64,000 nt of DNA from Psychrosphaera sp. F3M07 (GTDB lineage Bacteria; Pseudomonadota; Gammaproteobacteria; Enterobacterales; Alteromonadaceae), in assembly GCF_018860345.1 (NCBI RefSeq), contig NZ_JAHKPJ010000021.1, positions 429,173 to 493,172 of the forward strand. Reading direction: 5' to 3'. Below are positions 61,194 to 64,000 of this stretch, one piece after another; position 1 is the first letter of the stretch, and the number at the start of each line of letters is the position of its first letter. A model generated the notes under the pieces. That model was given only the letters and a program-made list of their open reading frames with translations. It was not told where the DNA came from and searched no databases. The position numbers and the translations under genes are program-made.

Positions 61194-61225
61194 AATAAAA
61201 AAACCCCGGTAACAACCGAGGTTTT
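61194..61225 (-). terminator. terminator after the surface lipoprotein gene
   Basis: Stem AAAACCCCGGT/ACCGAGGTTTT with one mismatch and a four-base loop. On the minus strand a run of seven T residues follows. Confidence 0.85.
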
Positions 61226-61248
61226 AAATTCATTACAACTGAACGACG

Positions 61249-63408
61249 TTATGGAACTCGATCAATCTTAATGTTATCAATAATGTATTTAGCGCCAATC
61301 CCTTTTATAACAAAAGTTGCGGTAACATTATCGCTGTTCCAATCTGTATTAGCACCAAATCCGAACCAATGTGTGGTTTCATCAGCAATACCTTGAACTT
61401 GGCCAACCCCTGCACCATTCCATATCGTATTGTTTAGAGTAAAGTTTAAGTCACTGTCACCATTTGCAAATACTACATCTAATGCATAACCGCCCCACTG
61501 ATTAATATTTGGATCAGTTCCTGCTGCTTTATTTTCCTCAAAGTTCACATACTGAATATCAAAAGTGACACGATATTTACCACCAGAAACAATTGCCCCT
61601 TTAGGAACTGCAAATTCAACTTTAACTCCGCCAGCATCGGCGCCAGTTGTATCCACATATAGAACTTTGTTATCCGCATTATTTGCGTCGGTTTGAACTT
61701 CAACCGTTCCACCACCTGAAGTCGTTGGAGCATAATCTGCGGCTTCAAATGTTCCTTCGTTATTATTCAGTAAATCAACACCTTCTAAATTATCATAACG
61801 AACCATATTAAAGTCATCAAAGACTGGCATTCCATCGTTGCCGACCCAAGCACTCATGATGAACAGTTGTAATTGATCGCCAATATCCGTTGGCTTTTCG
61901 CCATCAGCATTAGCAGTTGCTAGGTAACCTGCGTTAGTATCGTAATTTATCATTAAAGGACGCCATGAACCGTTAGCTGGGTGCCATGGACGAGCGCCTT
62001 GCCAGAAGTTATGAGTTCCATTCGGGTCGTTACTTATCATTATATAAGGTGATGCATCACCATTTCCAACATAAGCATTATAAGATAAATAGTACTTCTG
62101 ATTTGAAGCTAAATCAGGAAAGTATTGAGCACCAACATTTACATAACAAGGCGCTCCTAACATTTGCATTGAATGTTCACCATTTGCCACAATAGCATCT
62201 GTTATTTCAATTCCTGGTACACAATTAAATAAATCGAATCCAGTACCACCATTTTCAAAGCTAACATCGGCACCATTTGCTTTTAATATATTTGACTCGA
62301 CACCATCGACCGTTAGTTTGAGCTCAGCAGTACCATCAGACATATTGCCATTCGAATCCGCTACTTTATATGTAAAAACAAAGTCTTTAAATGAATTAGC
62401 TGCGATATCGTCATAAAATGCATTTGGGTTAAACGTTAAAGTAGTGCCTTCAAATTTAACACCAAATGGTAATTCTGCAGAACCATCTAACATAACGTCA
62501 CTGATCACAACATCATCACCTTCACGCTCTTCAATTTCATCCGCTAGGTTGTAAACTTTTAAGCCGTCAGTTTCATCAAACTTATCAGTTTTAAAGTAGT
62601 TTAAAACTAATGGTGCGCCAGTAATATCTTGTACACCAAGTACGTTAATCGTTAAATTACGAGTTTGGTCAAAGCGATGATCACTCACTGTATAAGTAAA
62701 GTTAAAGGTCACTTTTTGTCCATCAGGTATACTACTTTCAACTGCGGATACATCTACATCTAGATTCGTGCCGTTAATAGTAACAGGTAAATTAAAAGGG
62801 TTAGCTGAATCAGCGACTAAGTTACTTAATGTCAGTACTTCATTGTCAGCATCAGTAACATTTTTAAGTCCATCTAATACACTGGCACCTGCGTCTCGTG
62901 TGAAATTACCAAGTAAACCGCCAGTAATTACGGGTGCAAAATCTTCCCCGGTGATGTTGAACGTTGCTGTACGAGGTGTTTTGTTTACGCCGTCAGTTAT
63001 ATTGTAAGTTAATACAACCGTGTGGGTTTCGTCAGTGTCTAAATTAGGTGCGATATCCAAAGCCCTAACACCTACTGTATTTCCTTGAATTAAAATACCG
63101 TCAGAGCCGATATCTTCGATTCTATCACCAGATGTGGTAATGGTTATATCCGTTACAGACAAATAATTACCATCAGCGTCTTTTGCAATGCTTTCACCAG
63201 TATTTTCACCCGCTATTGAACCTAATAAATTGTATTGTTTGAATACATTTTTTTCGTGAATATCAACAACAATATCACCACCGTGTGTCGGTGCGACTGA
63301 ATTACCCATTGCTTCTGGGTCGTATTCAGGATTTTCTACGTTACATCCAGCTAATGCTGCCAATATTGAGCTTACTAATAAAACTCTATTTGTTTTTATT
63401 GTTTTCAT
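61249..63408 (-). CDS. surface lipoprotein with cadherin-like and carbohydrate-binding-like domains
   Basis: A 719-residue lipoprotein (signal ends SILAALAGC). Three or so cadherin/Ig-like repeats (about 40-370; TFNITGEDFAPV, LTINVLGVQDITGAP, LKLTVDGVES) come first. Two beta-sandwich segments follow that resemble CBM4/9-type modules (NQKYYLSYNAYVGNGDAS, then KYRVTFDIQYVNFEENKAAG to the end). No catalytic motif is seen. Placed right behind a TonB receptor gene, it may act as a SusD-like glycan-capturing partner. This role is inferred from layout. Confidence 0.75.
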   Translation of the reverse strand: MKTIKTNRVLLVSSILAALAGCNVENPEYDPEAMGNSVAPTHGGDIVVDIHEKNVFKQYNLLGSIAGENTGESIAKDADGNYLSVTDITITTSGDRIEDIGSDGILIQGNTVGVRALDIAPNLDTDETHTVVLTYNITDGVNKTPRTATFNITGEDFAPVITGGLLGNFTRDAGASVLDGLKNVTDADNEVLTLSNLVADSANPFNLPVTINGTNLDVDVSAVESSIPDGQKVTFNFTYTVSDHRFDQTRNLTINVLGVQDITGAPLVLNYFKTDKFDETDGLKVYNLADEIEEREGDDVVISDVMLDGSAELPFGVKFEGTTLTFNPNAFYDDIAANSFKDFVFTYKVADSNGNMSDGTAELKLTVDGVESNILKANGADVSFENGGTGFDLFNCVPGIEITDAIVANGEHSMQMLGAPCYVNVGAQYFPDLASNQKYYLSYNAYVGNGDASPYIMISNDPNGTHNFWQGARPWHPANGSWRPLMINYDTNAGYLATANADGEKPTDIGDQLQLFIMSAWVGNDGMPVFDDFNMVRYDNLEGVDLLNNNEGTFEAADYAPTTSGGGTVEVQTDANNADNKVLYVDTTGADAGGVKVEFAVPKGAIVSGGKYRVTFDIQYVNFEENKAAGTDPNINQWGGYALDVVFANGDSDLNFTLNNTIWNGAGVGQVQGIADETTHWFGFGANTDWNSDNVTATFVIKGIGAKYIIDNIKIDRVP

Positions 63409-63440
63409 TTTTTTGTACCAAATTCTGTTTGTTGCTTAGC

Positions 63441-63457
63441 GGCGGTGCAATACCGCC
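63441..63457. other. GC-rich hairpin between receptor and lipoprotein genes
   Basis: GGCGGT/ACCGCC stem with a five-base loop in the 65-base gap between the receptor stop and the lipoprotein start. It has no T run on either side. It may tune or protect a shared transcript. Confidence 0.45.
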
Positions 63458-63473
63458 ACAATCCCTACTACCT

Positions 63474-64000
63474 TTAGAAGTTAACGCGTAATCCTAAGCG
63501 GTATGTCGTACCAACTTTGTACTTGGTATAAGTACGATGTGTTGGTGCATCACCCTCAAGTGGATTACCTTCTTCTAACGCAACAAAGTCGTAACCAGCT
63601 GCATTATCTGCTGCGACTCGTACAACATTTAACGTACGACTTGTAAAGTAGGTGCGGTATGCTTCATCAGTTAAGTTAATAGCTTGGAATGTTAACGACA
63701 TGTTTTCACTTAATTGCCAAGAAGCTGACAAATCAACCGTCGTACGACCTTCATTCCAAATTGAACCTTGGTTCCAGCTACGGCCGTATTGGCCATTAGC
63801 CCAATCCTTACCCACTAATGAGTCAGAGGTTCCACGCATGCTTAAACGTATTTGATTACCATTTTGTTCCCAGAACGCAGTAAAGTTATAGCTATGTTCA
63901 GGTGTATCTGCTACTGGGTATGACGGTAGTAACAGGTTTGGGTTGATTGATGAATACTCTGATTCATATTCACTTTGTTGATAAGTATAATTTGCATTAA
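63474..64000 (-). CDS. TonB-dependent receptor, C-terminal part only
   Basis: The last 175 residues of an outer-membrane barrel; the frame is open past the window edge. Barrel strands such as YNFTAFWEQNGNQIRLSM, TVDLSASWQLSENMSLTFQA and INLTDEAYRTYFTS are typical, and it ends in the aromatic RLGLRVNF signature for barrel assembly. It likely takes up agar-derived oligosaccharides with the lipoprotein encoded behind it. Confidence 0.9.
   Translation of the reverse strand, partial: NANYTYQQSEYESEYSSINPNLLLPSYPVADTPEHSYNFTAFWEQNGNQIRLSMRGTSDSLVGKDWANGQYGRSWNQGSIWNEGRTTVDLSASWQLSENMSLTFQAINLTDEAYRTYFTSRTLNVVRVAADNAAGYDFVALEEGNPLEGDAPTHRTYTKYKVGTTYRLGLRVNF

Overview
The window looks like the chromosome of an AT-rich, agar-degrading marine gammaproteobacterium, probably of the Alteromonadaceae or a close family. 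Signs are the low G+C, the yffB-like/dapE, rmf/fabA and uup/rlmKL neighbourhoods, divergent bioA / bioBFCD, SapC and tryptophan-halogenase proteins beside TonB-dependent receptors, and a full red-algal galactan pathway. Genus cannot be fixed by reading alone.

Region 1 (1-31.2 kb) is ordinary core genome: the 3' part of pta; an ACT protein, a degenerate EIIA-Glc-like protein, a YffB/ArsC-like reductase, dapE, an M15 peptidase and a DUF2897 peptide; a chemoreceptor; a small binding protein; rsgA-yaeQ; the biotin cluster; asnS; a TrmH-family methylase; fadH; sppA; ansA; fabA; rmf; a DUF3466 protein; uup; a glutaredoxin-like protein; rlmKL. Two operators can be read by eye: a FabR palindrome before fabA and a FadR site before fadH.

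Region 2 (31.2-34.6 kb) has three identical initiator tRNA genes in a ~140-bp tandem repeat, followed by decayed copies of the tRNA 3' half, then an octaheme cytochrome c with a TPR-like tail.

Region 3 (34.6-64 kb) is an agar/porphyran-type utilisation locus. GH16 and GH50 lipoproteins should cut the polymer outside the cytoplasm, and a cytoplasmic GH117 should split neoagarobiose into galactose and 3,6-anhydro-L-galactose. An aldehyde dehydrogenase, an enolase-superfamily cycloisomerase, a zinc dehydrogenase, a KduD-like reductase and a KdgK-type kinase then form a complete route to KDPG. Also present are a tryptophan halogenase, SapC, two TonB-dependent receptors, a glycan-binding-type lipoprotein, a PhoD-like phosphatase with an SMP-30 lactonase, and a sulfatase pseudogene.

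The main discovery lead is regulatory. The palindrome TTGTTAACAA (one copy with one mismatch) lies upstream of each of the seven transcription units I can delimit between 35 and 61 kb. It ties the agar pathway to an unassigned module of cytochrome c, beta-propeller, ThuA and DUF5060 proteins (52.7-58.3 kb). That module may be a periplasmic oxidative system for galactan sugars. The cognate regulator is not in the window, and neither is an inner-membrane sugar transporter or galactose catabolism.
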